Assembly: GCF_019511665.1 (NCBI RefSeq)
Contig: NZ_JAEUAW010000003.1
Coordinates: 186,001 to 250,000 of the forward strand
DNA from: Microbacterium jejuense
GTDB lineage: Bacteria > Actinomycetota > Actinomycetes > Actinomycetales > Microbacteriaceae
Direction of reading: 5' to 3'
Length of the DNA stretch: 64,000 nt
The position numbers and the translations under genes were made by a program. Position 1 is the first letter of the stretch. Every line of letters starts with the position of its first letter. Positions 26,952 to 36,800 of this stretch are shown here, one piece after another. A model generated the notes under the pieces. That model worked only from the letters and a program-made list of their open reading frames with translations, was not told where the DNA came from and ran no database searches.

Positions 26952-27623
26952 ATGAGCGACGTCGTCATCACGGTCCGCGGTGAGCACGAGATCCGCATCG
27001 CCCCCGAGCGCGCCATCGCGCACCTCACGATCCGCGCCGAGGGCCAGGAACGCGGCGCGGTCGTCGAACGCATGGCCGCACTCACCGAGCCGGTCCGCGA
27101 CGACCTCGTCGCCCGCAAGACGGCGGGCACGGTGCCCGAGTGGACGAGCCAGCGCGTCTCGGTGTGGTCCGAGCGCCCCTGGAACAACGAAGGCAAGCGC
27201 CTCGCGCCGGTGCACTACGCCAGCGTCGACTTCTCGGTCACGTTCACGGACTTCACCGTGCTGTCGTGGTGGGCCGGCGAGGTGGCCGAGCGCGAGGGCG
27301 TACAGCTCGGCTGGATCGAGTGGCTGCTCACGCCCGGGACGCGGGCCCAGACCGAGAAGGATGTCGCCACCCAGGCCGTCGGCGTCGCCGTCGCACGGGC
27401 CGAGGCATACGCGGGCGCGCTCGGACTGTCGAACGTGACGGCGCTCGAGCTCGCGGACGTCGGGCTGCTCACGCGGCAGGAGCAGTCGCCCGCCCCCGCG
27501 CCGCGCATGATGATGGCGAAGGCCGCCTACGCGGCGGACGCCGGCGGAGCACCCGCCGTGCAGCTCCAGCCCGAAGACATCGTGGTGTCGGCCGCCGTCG
27601 AGGCGAGGTTCGTGGCCCGCTGA
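26952..27623 (+). CDS. SIMPL (DUF541) domain protein
   Basis: A 223-residue protein that opens VVITVRGEHEIRIAPERA, the usual start of SIMPL/DUF541 domains, followed by LTIRAEGQERGAVVERMAAL and DIVVSAAVEARF at the end. Many family members are periplasmic or cell-surface, but this one has no signal peptide. The function is poorly known (stress tolerance in some bacteria). TAGAGT (26939-26944) sits 7 bp before the ATG, so the message may be leaderless. Confidence 0.83.
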   Translation: MSDVVITVRGEHEIRIAPERAIAHLTIRAEGQERGAVVERMAALTEPVRDDLVARKTAGTVPEWTSQRVSVWSERPWNNEGKRLAPVHYASVDFSVTFTDFTVLSWWAGEVAEREGVQLGWIEWLLTPGTRAQTEKDVATQAVGVAVARAEAYAGALGLSNVTALELADVGLLTRQEQSPAPAPRMMMAKAAYAADAGGAPAVQLQPEDIVVSAAVEARFVAR

Positions 27624-27642
27624 CCCGCGGGACCGGCATCCA

Positions 27643-28119
27643 CTATTCGCCGAGCCGGTTGCGGCTGCGCATGGCGCGCTCGGCCTCGCGCTTGTCTTCG
27701 CGCTCGCGGATGGTCTGGCGCTTCTCGTACTCGCGCTTGCCCTTCGCGATCGCGATCTCGACCTTCGCCCGGCCGTCCGAGAAGTACAGCTTCAAGGGGA
27801 TCAGCGTGTAGCCGCCCGCCGAGATGGCGTGCGAGAGCTTGACGATCTCGTCCTTGTGCAGCAGGAGCTTGCGGGTGCGCTTGGACGAGTGGTTCGTCCA
27901 GTGTCCCTGCGAGTACTCCGGGATGTGCACCGCGTCGAGGAACGCCTCACCGTTGTCGATGTACGCGTAGCCGTCCGACAGGTTGGCGCGGCCCTCGCGC
28001 AGCGACTTCACCTCGGTGCCGGTGAGCACGAGGCCCGCCTCGTACGTCTTCTCGATCGCGTACTCGTGGCGCGCGCGACGATTGGTCGCCACGACCTTCT
28101 CCCCGCGTTCCCTGGGCAT
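27643..28119 (-). CDS. smpB: SsrA-binding protein SmpB
   Basis: A 158-residue protein matching SmpB over its full length: RRARHEYAIEKTYEAGLVLTG near the N terminus, SLREGRANLSDGYA, PLKLYFSDGRAKVEIAIAKG and a basic tail. SmpB binds the tRNA-like part of tmRNA and delivers it to stalled ribosomes. Its RNA partner is encoded about 5 kb away (22240-22607). The gene follows ftsX, as in other actinobacteria. Confidence 0.97.
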   Translation of the reverse strand: MPRERGEKVVATNRRARHEYAIEKTYEAGLVLTGTEVKSLREGRANLSDGYAYIDNGEAFLDAVHIPEYSQGHWTNHSSKRTRKLLLHKDEIVKLSHAISAGGYTLIPLKLYFSDGRAKVEIAIAKGKREYEKRQTIREREDKREAERAMRSRNRLGE

Positions 28120-28194
28120 GCGTGTCTCCTACGGTTGCTGAGCTTGTCGAAGCATGCCGCACCGGGTGCACGGCAGCCTGTCAGTCTAGCCGAC

Positions 28195-29109
28195 TCACGC
28201 CCGCAGCCAGCGCCGGATCGCGAATCCTGCCGACAGCGCCGCCAGCACCACGCCCACGAGGATCAGCACGGGCACCACGAGCCACGCGTCGCCGAGGTCG
28301 ACCCATGTCGTCACGAAGTCCACGCGGTTGCGCAGGTACGCGTCCACGCCGAAGTGCACGCCGGCCAGCACCGCGGCGCTCGCCAGCAGCGACCCCAGCA
28401 GCGCGGCGAACACGCCCTCGAGGATGAAGGGGGTCTGGATGAACCGATTGGACGCCCCGACCAGGCGCATGATGCCGAGCTCGCGTCGCCGCGCATACGC
28501 CGAGAGCCGGATCGTGGTCGCGATGAGCAGCACCGCCGCGATCAGCATGAGCGCGGCGATGCCGACGGCGATGTAGGTCGCGATGGTCAGCGCCGAGAAC
28601 AGCGGATCGAGGTACTGCATCTGGTCCTTGACGTCCTCGACGCCCTGCATGCCGCTGAACGCCTCGAGCAGCACGTCCGACTGCGAAGGGTCGACCAGCG
28701 TGATGCGGAACGTCTCGTTCACCTGGTCGGCCGTGATGACGCTCGCGTTGTCTTCGCCGGCGAGGTCGACGTACTCCTGATATGCCTGCTCGTGGTTGAG
28801 GAACACCTTCTCGCGGATGAGCGGCGCCAGCGCGCTGCCCTCGAGCTTCGCCTTGACGTCCTCGACCTGCTCGGGCGTCGCCTCGCCGTTCACACAGGTG
28901 GCGGACGTCGAGATGTTGGTGCACATGTAGACGGCGACCTGGGCGCGCTCGACCCAGAAATCGCGCATCGTGGCGATCTGCATCTGCATGAGGATGGCCG
29001 CCCCGACGAACGTGAGCGACACGAACGTGACGAGCACGACCGACACGACCATCGACAGGTTGCGCCGCAGGCCAGAGAACGCCTCCGACAGGATGAGCCC
29101 GGCCCTCAT
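28195..29109 (-). CDS. ftsX: Cell-division ABC transporter permease FtsX
   Basis: A 304-residue protein with one N-terminal membrane helix, an extracellular domain of about 120 residues and three C-terminal helices. The region YARRRELGIMRLVGASNRFIQ is typical of FtsX. With FtsE it activates peptidoglycan hydrolases at the division site. Two extracellular cysteines (CTNISTSATC) are conserved in actinobacteria as I recall. It overlaps ftsE by ATGA. Confidence 0.96.
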   Translation of the reverse strand: MRAGLILSEAFSGLRRNLSMVVSVVLVTFVSLTFVGAAILMQMQIATMRDFWVERAQVAVYMCTNISTSATCVNGEATPEQVEDVKAKLEGSALAPLIREKVFLNHEQAYQEYVDLAGEDNASVITADQVNETFRITLVDPSQSDVLLEAFSGMQGVEDVKDQMQYLDPLFSALTIATYIAVGIAALMLIAAVLLIATTIRLSAYARRRELGIMRLVGASNRFIQTPFILEGVFAALLGSLLASAAVLAGVHFGVDAYLRNRVDFVTTWVDLGDAWLVVPVLILVGVVLAALSAGFAIRRWLRA

Positions 29110-30227
29110 GACGTCGGCCCCACTTCGTCGTCGCCGTCGGATTCGTCACGGCGCAGTCCGAGCCGATCGGCCAGCCCCAGCTCCTCGACGTCGATGTCGG
29201 GCAGTTCGACGGGGATCGACTGCGTGTGCGGCGCCGGCGGCGGAGGGGATGCCGCGCCCTCGGGCTCGCCGTCGACCTCCTCCGCGGCGGCCCCCGCTTC
29301 GGCCTCGGACGCTGCGGCGGTCGCGGCCGGCGTGCGGGGCGCAGGCGGCGCCGACGGCGGCGGCGTGACGGCATCCGCCACCGCGCCCGAGGCGGGAAGC
29401 TCGTCGTCGTCGGCGACGGCGGTCGGGTCGAGGCCGGCCGCCGCGGCGATCGCGGCCTCGCGCTGCACTTCGAGCACGGCGGTGAGGGCCGCCACGGCCG
29501 CGGCGCCGCGCTCGGGTTCGGGCGCCAGGCTCGGCAGGCTGGACGTGTCGCCGTAGCCGCCGTGCCGCTCGTCGCGCACCATCTCGCCGTGCCGCAGCTC
29601 GATCACGCGGCGCTGCATCTGGTCGACGAACCCCGCCTCGTGCGTGGCCATGACGACCGTCGTGCCGCCGGCGTTGATACGGGCGAGCAGCTGCATGATG
29701 TCGACCGACGTGCCGGGGTCGAGGTTTCCGGTGGGCTCGTCGGCGAGGAGGATCTGCGGACGGTTGGCCAGGGCGCGGGCGATCGCGACGCGCTGCTGCT
29801 CACCGCCCGAGAGCTCGTGAGGGAACCGCTTCTCTTTGCCGGCGAGTCCGACCAGCGCGAGCACCTCGGGCACCGCCTGCTGGATGAAGCCGCGCGACGA
29901 TCCGATCACCTGCAGCGTGAAGGCGACGTTCTGGAACACCGTCTTGGTGGGCAGCAGCCGGAAGTCCTGGAAGACGGCGCCGACATGGCGCCGGAAGTAC
30001 GGCACCTTGCGGTTCGACAGCGTGCGCAGGTCGCGGCCGAGGACGACCACCCTGCCGTCGGTGGGGGTCTCCTCGCGGAGGATCATGCGCAGGCACGTCG
30101 ATTTGCCGGACCCCGACGCGCCGACGAGGAACACGAACTCGCCGCGGAGCACCTCGAAGTCGACATCGGTCAGGGCGGGCTTCGCAGTGCCGCGATAGCG
30201 CTTCGTGACGTTCTCGAACCGGATCAT
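29106..30227 (-). CDS. ftsE: Cell-division ATP-binding protein FtsE with long C-terminal extension
   Basis: A 373-residue protein; ordinary FtsE has about 220-230. The core has Walker [10 protein letters not shown] (36-44), signature LSGGEQQR and Walker [13 protein letters not shown]. From about residue 228 the sequence becomes an Ala/Pro/Glu-rich, presumably disordered tail of about 145 residues ending in a short conserved-looking segment ([18 protein letters not shown]). It forms the ATPase half of FtsEX. The tail may recruit division partners; that is inference. Confidence 0.95.
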   Translation of the reverse strand: MIRFENVTKRYRGTAKPALTDVDFEVLRGEFVFLVGASGSGKSTCLRMILREETPTDGRVVVLGRDLRTLSNRKVPYFRRHVGAVFQDFRLLPTKTVFQNVAFTLQVIGSSRGFIQQAVPEVLALVGLAGKEKRFPHELSGGEQQRVAIARALANRPQILLADEPTGNLDPGTSVDIMQLLARINAGGTTVVMATHEAGFVDQMQRRVIELRHGEMVRDERHGGYGDTSSLPSLAPEPERGAAAVAALTAVLEVQREAAIAAAAGLDPTAVADDDELPASGAVADAVTPPPSAPPAPRTPAATAAASEAEAGAAAEEVDGEPEGAASPPPPAPHTQSIPVELPDIDVEELGLADRLGLRRDESDGDDEVGPTS

Positions 30228-30297
30228 GGCCTTTCGAGCCTATGCGGATGCCTCATCCAGGTGTCCAGCGACACTCAAGGGCGCAGCATCCCGAGGA

Positions 30298-31410
30298 TCA
30301 GTCGTCGTCGTCCTTGCGCTTGCGCCAGCGGATGCCGGCCGAGATGAAGCCGTCGAGGTCGCCGTCGAAGACCACGGCGGGATTGCCGACCTCGTGCCCG
30401 GTGCGCAGGTCCTTCACAAGCTGCTGGCCGTACAGGAAGTACGAGCGCATCTGGTCGCCCCAGCTCGCCGTGATGACGCCGGCGAGCTCCTTCTTCTTCG
30501 CCGCTTCTTCTTCGCGCTGCAGCAGCATGAGACGGGTCTGCAGCACGCGCATCGCGGCGGCGCGGTTCTGGATCTGCGACTTCTCGTTCTGCATCGAGAC
30601 GACGATGCCGGTCGGGAGGTGCGTGATGCGCACCGCGGAGTCCGTCGTGTTGACGGACTGACCGCCGGGACCCGACGAGCGGAACACGTCGACGCGGATG
30701 TCGCCCTCGGGGATCTCGACCTCCTGGGCCTCCTCCATGACGGGGATGACCTCGACGGCGGCGAAGCTCGTCTGGCGCTTGTCGGCCGAGCCGAACGGGC
30801 TGATGCGGGCGAGGCGGTGCGTACCCGCCTCGACCGACAGCGTGCCGTACGCGTACGGCGCATCGACCTGGAACGTCGCGGACTTGATGCCCGCGCCCTC
30901 GGCGTACGAGGTGTCCATGACCTTCACGGGGTACTTGTGCCGCTCGGCCCAGCGGAGGTACATGCGCATGAGCATCTCGGCGAAGTCGGTGGCGTCGTCG
31001 CCGCCCGCGCCGGAGCGGATCGTCACGACGGCCGAGCGGTCGTCGTACTCGCCGTCGAGAAGCGTCTGCACCTCGAGCTGGCTGATGATGTCTTCGAGCT
31101 CGGCGATCTCGCGGCGGGCCTCTTCGGCGGAGTCCTCGTCGTCCATCTCGTTGGCGAGCTCGACGAGCACGTCCAGATCGTCGAGACGCTGCTCGACGTC
31201 GGTGACGCGCTTGAGCTCGGCCTGGCGGTGGCTGAGCGCGCTCGTCACCTTCTGGGCCTTCTCGACGTCGTCCCACAGGTCGGGGGCTCCGGCCTCCTCG
31301 CTGAGGCGGGCGATGTCGGCGGTGAGTGCCTCGACGTCGACCACGGCCTTGATGTCGGCGAACGTGGAGCGCAGGGCCTGGATGTCGGCGGAGGGATCGA
31401 AGTCGAGCAT
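30298..31410 (-). CDS. prfB: Peptide chain release factor 2
   Basis: A 370-residue class I release factor. The codon-recognition tripeptide SPF ([10 protein letters not shown]) marks it as RF2, reading UGA and UAA, and the catalytic GGQ is in [16 protein letters not shown]. The start [10 protein letters not shown] at 31410 is far enough 5' that no programmed +1 frameshift is needed, unlike many other bacteria. It precedes ftsE and ftsX in the same direction, a conserved actinobacterial order. Confidence 0.97.
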   Translation of the reverse strand: MLDFDPSADIQALRSTFADIKAVVDVEALTADIARLSEEAGAPDLWDDVEKAQKVTSALSHRQAELKRVTDVEQRLDDLDVLVELANEMDDEDSAEEARREIAELEDIISQLEVQTLLDGEYDDRSAVVTIRSGAGGDDATDFAEMLMRMYLRWAERHKYPVKVMDTSYAEGAGIKSATFQVDAPYAYGTLSVEAGTHRLARISPFGSADKRQTSFAAVEVIPVMEEAQEVEIPEGDIRVDVFRSSGPGGQSVNTTDSAVRITHLPTGIVVSMQNEKSQIQNRAAAMRVLQTRLMLLQREEEAAKKKELAGVITASWGDQMRSYFLYGQQLVKDLRTGHEVGNPAVVFDGDLDGFISAGIRWRKRKDDDD

Positions 31411-31435
31411 GACACTCCAGACTAACGTGGAAGCG

Positions 31436-32740
31436 ATGAGTGAACGCGCCGAGTCCCCCACTGCTCGCGACGTGCTGTGGCGGTTCGGGCCCATGGTCTA
31501 CGGCCCTACCGTACTGTTCGCACTCGGCGAGGGCGCGGTGATCCCGCTCGTGCCGGTCATCGCCGCGCAGCTGGGTGCCGATGTGGCCACGGCGGCGCTC
31601 GTCGCGTCGGCGCTCGTCGTCGGCCAGTTGTGCGGCAATCTGCCGGCCGGATGGGCGGTGGCGCGCATCGGCGAGCGCCTGACGATGGCGATCGCCGGCA
31701 TCGTGTCGCTCGCCGGCATCCTCGGCATGGCGCTCGCCCCGTCGCTGGGCGTGTTCGCGATCGCGGTGTTCCTCATCGGGTTCTGCGCGGCGGCGTTCGG
31801 ACTCGCGCGCCATTCGTTCATGACGACGCGCGTTCCCCTGTCGTTCCGTGCGCGTGCGCTCTCGCTGCTCGGCGGCACGTTCCGCCTCGGCATGTTCGTC
31901 GGCCCCTTCATCGCCGCGGGACTGCTCGCCCTCTTCGGCGATGAGCATGCGACCATCTGGTTCTTCGGAGGATGCCTCGTCGCCACGGTCCTCCTGGTGC
32001 TGCTCGGTCCCGACCCCGAGAAGCAGCTGCCGGCTCCAGCCCCGGCCCGTCGTATCGATGCCGACCTCACCGAAGACACCGGCGAGGCGGTCACCGGGTC
32101 CATCCCCCTGCCGTCACGCGAGACGCGCAGCCCCGCCACAGGCGTCATGCGCACGATGTGGCGCTATCGGCGCGTGCTCTCGACGCTGGGGCTGGCTGCG
32201 GCATCCCTCTCGGCCGTCCGCTCCGCCCGCCAGGTGGTGCTGCCGCTGTGGGGCGTGTCGATCGGCCTCGACGCGCAGACGATCGCGCTCGTGGTCGGCA
32301 TCTCGGGCGCGATCGACTTCGCCCTGTTCTACGCGAGCGGTCAGGTCATGGACCGGTTCGGTCGGCTGTGGGCGGCCCTGCCCGCCATGGTGCTGATGGG
32401 GGCCGGCTTCATCGCGCTGTCGCTCACCCACGACGTGCCGCAGGCGGCCATGTGGTTCGCCATGTTCGCCGCCGTGCTCGGCGTCGGCAACGGCCTGTCG
32501 AGCGGCATCCTCCTCACCCTCGGCGCCGACGTCGCGCCGAAGTCCGACCCGGCCGCGTTCCTCGGATCCTGGCGCACGCTCACCGATGCCGGCGGCGCCG
32601 TCGCGCCGCTCATCGTGTCGGGGCTCGCCGCGGTCGCGTCGCTCGCCGTGGCGACCGGCGTCATGGGCGGGATCGGCCTGCTCGGCGCGCTGGCGTTCGT
32701 GAAGTGGGTGCCGCGGTACGTGCCGCGCACGCGCGCCTGA
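31436..32740 (+). CDS. MFS transporter, drug exporter-like
   Basis: A 434-residue transporter with about 12 hydrophobic segments. The motif-A-like loop is [18 protein letters not shown], and [23 protein letters not shown] lies in the fourth to fifth segment region. A charged central loop of about 65 residues separates the two halves. The substrate is unknown. It is divergent from prfB, with starts only 25 bp apart, so the two promoters must overlap or lie inside the genes. Confidence 0.87.
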   Translation: MSERAESPTARDVLWRFGPMVYGPTVLFALGEGAVIPLVPVIAAQLGADVATAALVASALVVGQLCGNLPAGWAVARIGERLTMAIAGIVSLAGILGMALAPSLGVFAIAVFLIGFCAAAFGLARHSFMTTRVPLSFRARALSLLGGTFRLGMFVGPFIAAGLLALFGDEHATIWFFGGCLVATVLLVLLGPDPEKQLPAPAPARRIDADLTEDTGEAVTGSIPLPSRETRSPATGVMRTMWRYRRVLSTLGLAAASLSAVRSARQVVLPLWGVSIGLDAQTIALVVGISGAIDFALFYASGQVMDRFGRLWAALPAMVLMGAGFIALSLTHDVPQAAMWFAMFAAVLGVGNGLSSGILLTLGADVAPKSDPAAFLGSWRTLTDAGGAVAPLIVSGLAAVASLAVATGVMGGIGLLGALAFVKWVPRYVPRTRA

Positions 32741-32756
32741 ACTCCCGCGCTGCGGA

Positions 32757-33740
32757 TCAGGCCCAGGAGCGCCGGACGGCCTCGGCGCCCAGCTGCATGC
32801 GCGTCGTGACGCCCGCCATGGTCATCAGCTCGGCGACGCGTCGCTGGAACGTGCGCAGTGAGATGCCCAGCTGCGCCGCGGCAGCGGCATCGGTCACCCC
32901 GAGCAGCAGCAGATGGAGCAGATCGCGGTCGACGTCCTCCTCCGCCGCGGGGGCGGCAGCGATCGGGAGGAACTCGGTGGCGGTGCGCCAGTACTCCTCG
33001 AAGATCGACGTCACGAGGTCGAGCAGCCCGCTCGGATGGATGAGCAGAGCGCCGAACCCCTCGTCCTCCCCCTGCGAGTGCATCGGGACCAGCGCCATCT
33101 GGTCGTCCGCGACGAACATGCGCGTCGGCAAGGTGGGCAGGACGCGGATCTCCTCGCCGATCTGCGCCATCTCGCGCGCGGCGGCCAGGAATCCCGGCCG
33201 CTCCAGCACGGCGCTCTCGACGATCACCCGGTAGCGCACGCCGCGGGCGAGAGCACGGTCCTCCTCGATGTTCTCCTCGCCGCTGACGAGGGCGATCTCG
33301 TTGAGCACGAGCACGCGCACCTGCTGCGTCGCGGCAGCCTGGAGCTGCGCGACGCGCTGGCGGACCGCGTCGTCGCCGATGACCACGTCGACGACGTCGG
33401 CCACGCTGCGCTGCTCGGCCGAGCGCCGATACAGATCGCTGAGCTCGACAAGCGCCTCGTGTGCGCGGGTGAGTCCGCGTTCGCGCTCCAGCAGCAGCGG
33501 CCGCAGCGAGATCGACGGCGGGGATGCCACGAACCGGTCGCTCTGCGAGGCCTGCCGTGCGAGCAGCCCCAGCCGTTCGAGCTCCGCGACGATCGGGCGC
33601 ACGCGCGGCAGCGACATGCTCAGGGCCGCCGCGATGTCGGGCACCGAGGCGGACGGCTGCTGCAGTACGCACCGGTAGACGGCGGTGTGGGCCTCATCGA
33701 GGCCGAGCGCGTCGAGCACGGCGTTCCTTCCGCTGGCCAT
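32757..33740 (-). CDS. TrmB/LuxR-like helix-turn-helix regulator
   Basis: A 327-residue protein with two DNA-binding modules. The N-terminal winged helix (about 8-70; ASVPDIAAALSMSLPRVRPIVAELERLGLL) is TrmB-like. The C-terminal helix-turn-helix (about 280-327; LLLGVTDAAAAAQLGISLRTFQRRVAELM) is LuxR-like. The middle part contains a phospholipase-D-like or ligand-binding fold common in this family. It is divergent from the large secreted subtilase, which it may control. I know of such regulator and protease pairs in actinobacteria, but the target is inferred from position. Confidence 0.8.
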   Translation of the reverse strand: MASGRNAVLDALGLDEAHTAVYRCVLQQPSASVPDIAAALSMSLPRVRPIVAELERLGLLARQASQSDRFVASPPSISLRPLLLERERGLTRAHEALVELSDLYRRSAEQRSVADVVDVVIGDDAVRQRVAQLQAAATQQVRVLVLNEIALVSGEENIEEDRALARGVRYRVIVESAVLERPGFLAAAREMAQIGEEIRVLPTLPTRMFVADDQMALVPMHSQGEDEGFGALLIHPSGLLDLVTSIFEEYWRTATEFLPIAAAPAAEEDVDRDLLHLLLLGVTDAAAAAQLGISLRTFQRRVAELMTMAGVTTRMQLGAEAVRRSWA

Positions 33741-33786
33741 CAGGCGCACCGACGTGGCGGATGGTGGCCATGGCGTTTCTCCGCCA

Positions 33787-33818
33787 CCCACTTTAGGCGG
33801 CGCGCCCGCGAAGGTGGG
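33787..33818. promoter_or_regulatory. Inverted CCCACYTT half-sites between regulator and protease
   Basis: CCCACTTT (33787-33794) and AAGGTGGG (33811-33818) face each other with a 16-bp GC-rich spacer, 35 bp before the protease start and about 50 bp from the regulator start. They differ at one position and could be the operator of the adjacent regulator. Confidence 0.4.
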
Positions 33819-33852
33819 GGGAACGGATCCCCGGACCCTGAGAGGCTCGCGC

Positions 33853-36800
33853 ATGTCACGACCCCACTCCCGCCGCCTGCGGCCGATCGTCGCCGCCACG
33901 AGCGGCCTGGCGATCGGCATCGCCGGCATCGGCCTCGCCGCTCTGCCGGCGTCCGCCGACCCGGCATCCGCCCCATCGGACGCCACGGTCACGGCCACCG
34001 GCGACGCGCACACCGTCACCCTGATCACCGGCGACCGCGTCACCGTCACCGACCTCACGGACGGCACCCACACCGTCTCCGTAGACACCGCCGTCGACGG
34101 TGCCGGGGTGCAGACGTACGAGGTGGGCGGCGATCTGCACGTGGTCCCCGAGGGTGCGATGGGCTACCTCGCCGCCGGCGTCCTCGACGCGGACCTCTTC
34201 AACGTCTCGCTCCTGATCGACTTCGGCTACGACGACGCGTCCGTCGACGCCACTCCCGTCATCGTCGAGCAGGATGCCGCGGCCGCGCGTTCCTTCGCCG
34301 CCCCTGTCCCGGGACTGGACGTCGGTGCTCCGCTCGCGAGCATCGGCGGAGCCGCGGCGACCGTCGGCCATGCGGATGCGGCCGCCGCGTGGCAGGCGCT
34401 GACGGCGCCGTCGGCGCCGTCGGCGCGATCGTTCTCGGCGACGCCTGCGCTGGCCGCCGGCATCCAGGCGATCCACCTCGACGGCAAGGTGCGGGCCACG
34501 CTGGACTCGAGCGTGCCCTACATCGACGCACCCGACGCATGGGCGCAGGGGTACACCGGCGAAGGCGTCACCGTCGCGGTGCTCGACACCGGATACGACG
34601 ACACCCACCCCGACCTGCAGGGCCACGTGAGCGGCGACTCGAAGAGCTTCGTGCCCGGCGAGGAGGTCGATGCCGACCCCAACGGGCACGGCACGCACGT
34701 CGCCTCGACCATCGCCGGCACCGGCGCCGCCAGCGACGGCACGCACCGCGGTGTCGCCGACGGCGCGCAGCTGCTCGTGGGCAAGGTGCTGGGGGCCGAC
34801 GGCTACGGCCAGGACTCCTGGATCATCGAGGCGATGGAGTGGGCCGGTCAGCACGCGCCGATCGTCTCGATGAGCCTCGGCTCCACCGAAGCGTCCGACG
34901 GCAAGGACCTCATGGCCGAGTCGCTCAACCGCATCTCGGAAGAGACCGGTGCGCTCTTCGTGGTCGCCGCGGGCAACGCGGGCGCATCCGAGACGATCGG
35001 CGCGCCCGGATCGGCCGAGAAGGCGCTCACCGTCGGGTCGGTCGACGACCCGACGGGCTCGCTCTCGTACTTCACGAGCCAGGGACCGCTCGCACGGTCG
35101 GGGGCCATGAAGCCGGATCTCACCGGCCCGGGCAACGACGTCACCGCCGCGCGCTCGGCCGACAGCGCCGGCTCGGGGGCATACGTGTCCATGAGCGGCA
35201 CCTCCATGGCCACGCCCCATGTCGCGGGCGCCGCCGCGATCCTGCTCGGCGCGCACCCGGACTACACCGCCGCCCAACTGAAGGCCGCGCTCTCCAGCTC
35301 CGCCACGGATCTCGGCTACACGCCGTATCAGGGCGGCACGGGCGTGGTCGACGTCGCCGCAGCCCTGGACGCGCCCGTCGTCGCCTCCGGATCGGGAGAC
35401 TTCGGGATGCTCGCGTGGGGTCAGGAGCCCGCGCCCGTCACCCGGACGATCGAGTACACGAACCGCACCGACGCCGACGTCAGCGTGACCCTCGAGCCGA
35501 CGCTCGTCGACACGACTCCCGGTGACGGCGGCGGCGAGCCCGGCCCGCTCAGTGCGGGCATCGCGTTCGACGCCCTCCAGATCGACGCGCAGACGCTCGC
35601 GATCCCGGCGGGCGAGACCCGCTCCGTGACGATGACGGTGGATCCGGCGAAGGTCCCCGCCGGAACCCAGCTCTCGGGCGCCCTCGTCGCCCTGGTCGAC
35701 GGCGAGCCGGTCGCGCGCACGGCGCTCGGCACCATCGCCGAGGCCGAGCGGTACGACCTCACGATCACGGCGACCGACTTCGACGGCAACCCCGCCGAGA
35801 CGTACGCGTACCTGTGGAACCCCGCGACGCAGTTCGCCGAACCGATCTACGTCGGCGGCGAGACGACGCTGCGCCTCATGAAGGGCGACTACTCGCTCGT
35901 CTCGTTCATGGAGCTCGACCGCACGCCCGACACCGTCGCCAGCGTGCTCGTGGGCGAGCCCACGCTGGAGCTCGACGGCGACAAGACGGTCGCACTCGAC
36001 GCCCGCACCGCCGAGCAGGTCACGGTCGATGTCGGTCAGGACGGGCTGGAGTCCGTCTTCCGCCGCATGGACGTCAAGGTCGACGACTTCCTCGCCAGCG
36101 CGATGATGCCGATCCTCACGGACGAGATGTGGGCGCAGCCCATGACCGTCGACGACGCCGACTTCGGCTTCACGACGCGCTGGCGGCTGCAGACGCCGCT
36201 GCTGACCGTCACGGCCGGCAAGAAGCCGCTCGACGTCATCGTCCCCGGCGGGTCGACGCTGCTCGACGGAACGCTCAAGGCGACCGCGGTCGACGCCGGC
36301 ACCGGGACGCCGGACGAACTGGCCGCGGCGGGCGCCGCCGGCAAGATCGCGGTGGTGACGCGCACCGCCGACGTCTCGGCATCCCAGCAGGTCGCTGACG
36401 CGGCCGCCGCCGGCGTGAAGCTCGTCGTCCTCGCGAACGACGAGGACCGCGAGCACAACGGCTGGGTCGGCTCCGAGACCGACTTCACGGATGCCGCCAT
36501 CCCGGTCGCCCAGATCAGCGGCGTCGAGGGACGCGCCCTGCGGGAGCAGATCTCGGGCAAGAAGAAGCTGACGATGTCGGCGGTGGGCGTGCCTGCGACC
36601 GACGTGGTGTACGACATCGCGGAGTACGCCGACGGCGAGATCCCGTCGGACATGGCCTACCGGCACACGTCGAAGGACCTCGCCCGCATCGACACCCGCT
36701 ACCACGGCCAGCAGGAGGAGGTCGCCGAGTTCCGGTACGACTTCGTGCCCGGTGCCGAGTACGGCAGCGGCTTCCCGTTCCGCGCTCAACGCGGCATGGA

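Noticed and set aside
30298..31410. Programmed +1 frameshift in the RF2 gene
   Set aside because: The frame is open from MLDFDP without an in-frame UGA, so no frameshift is needed.
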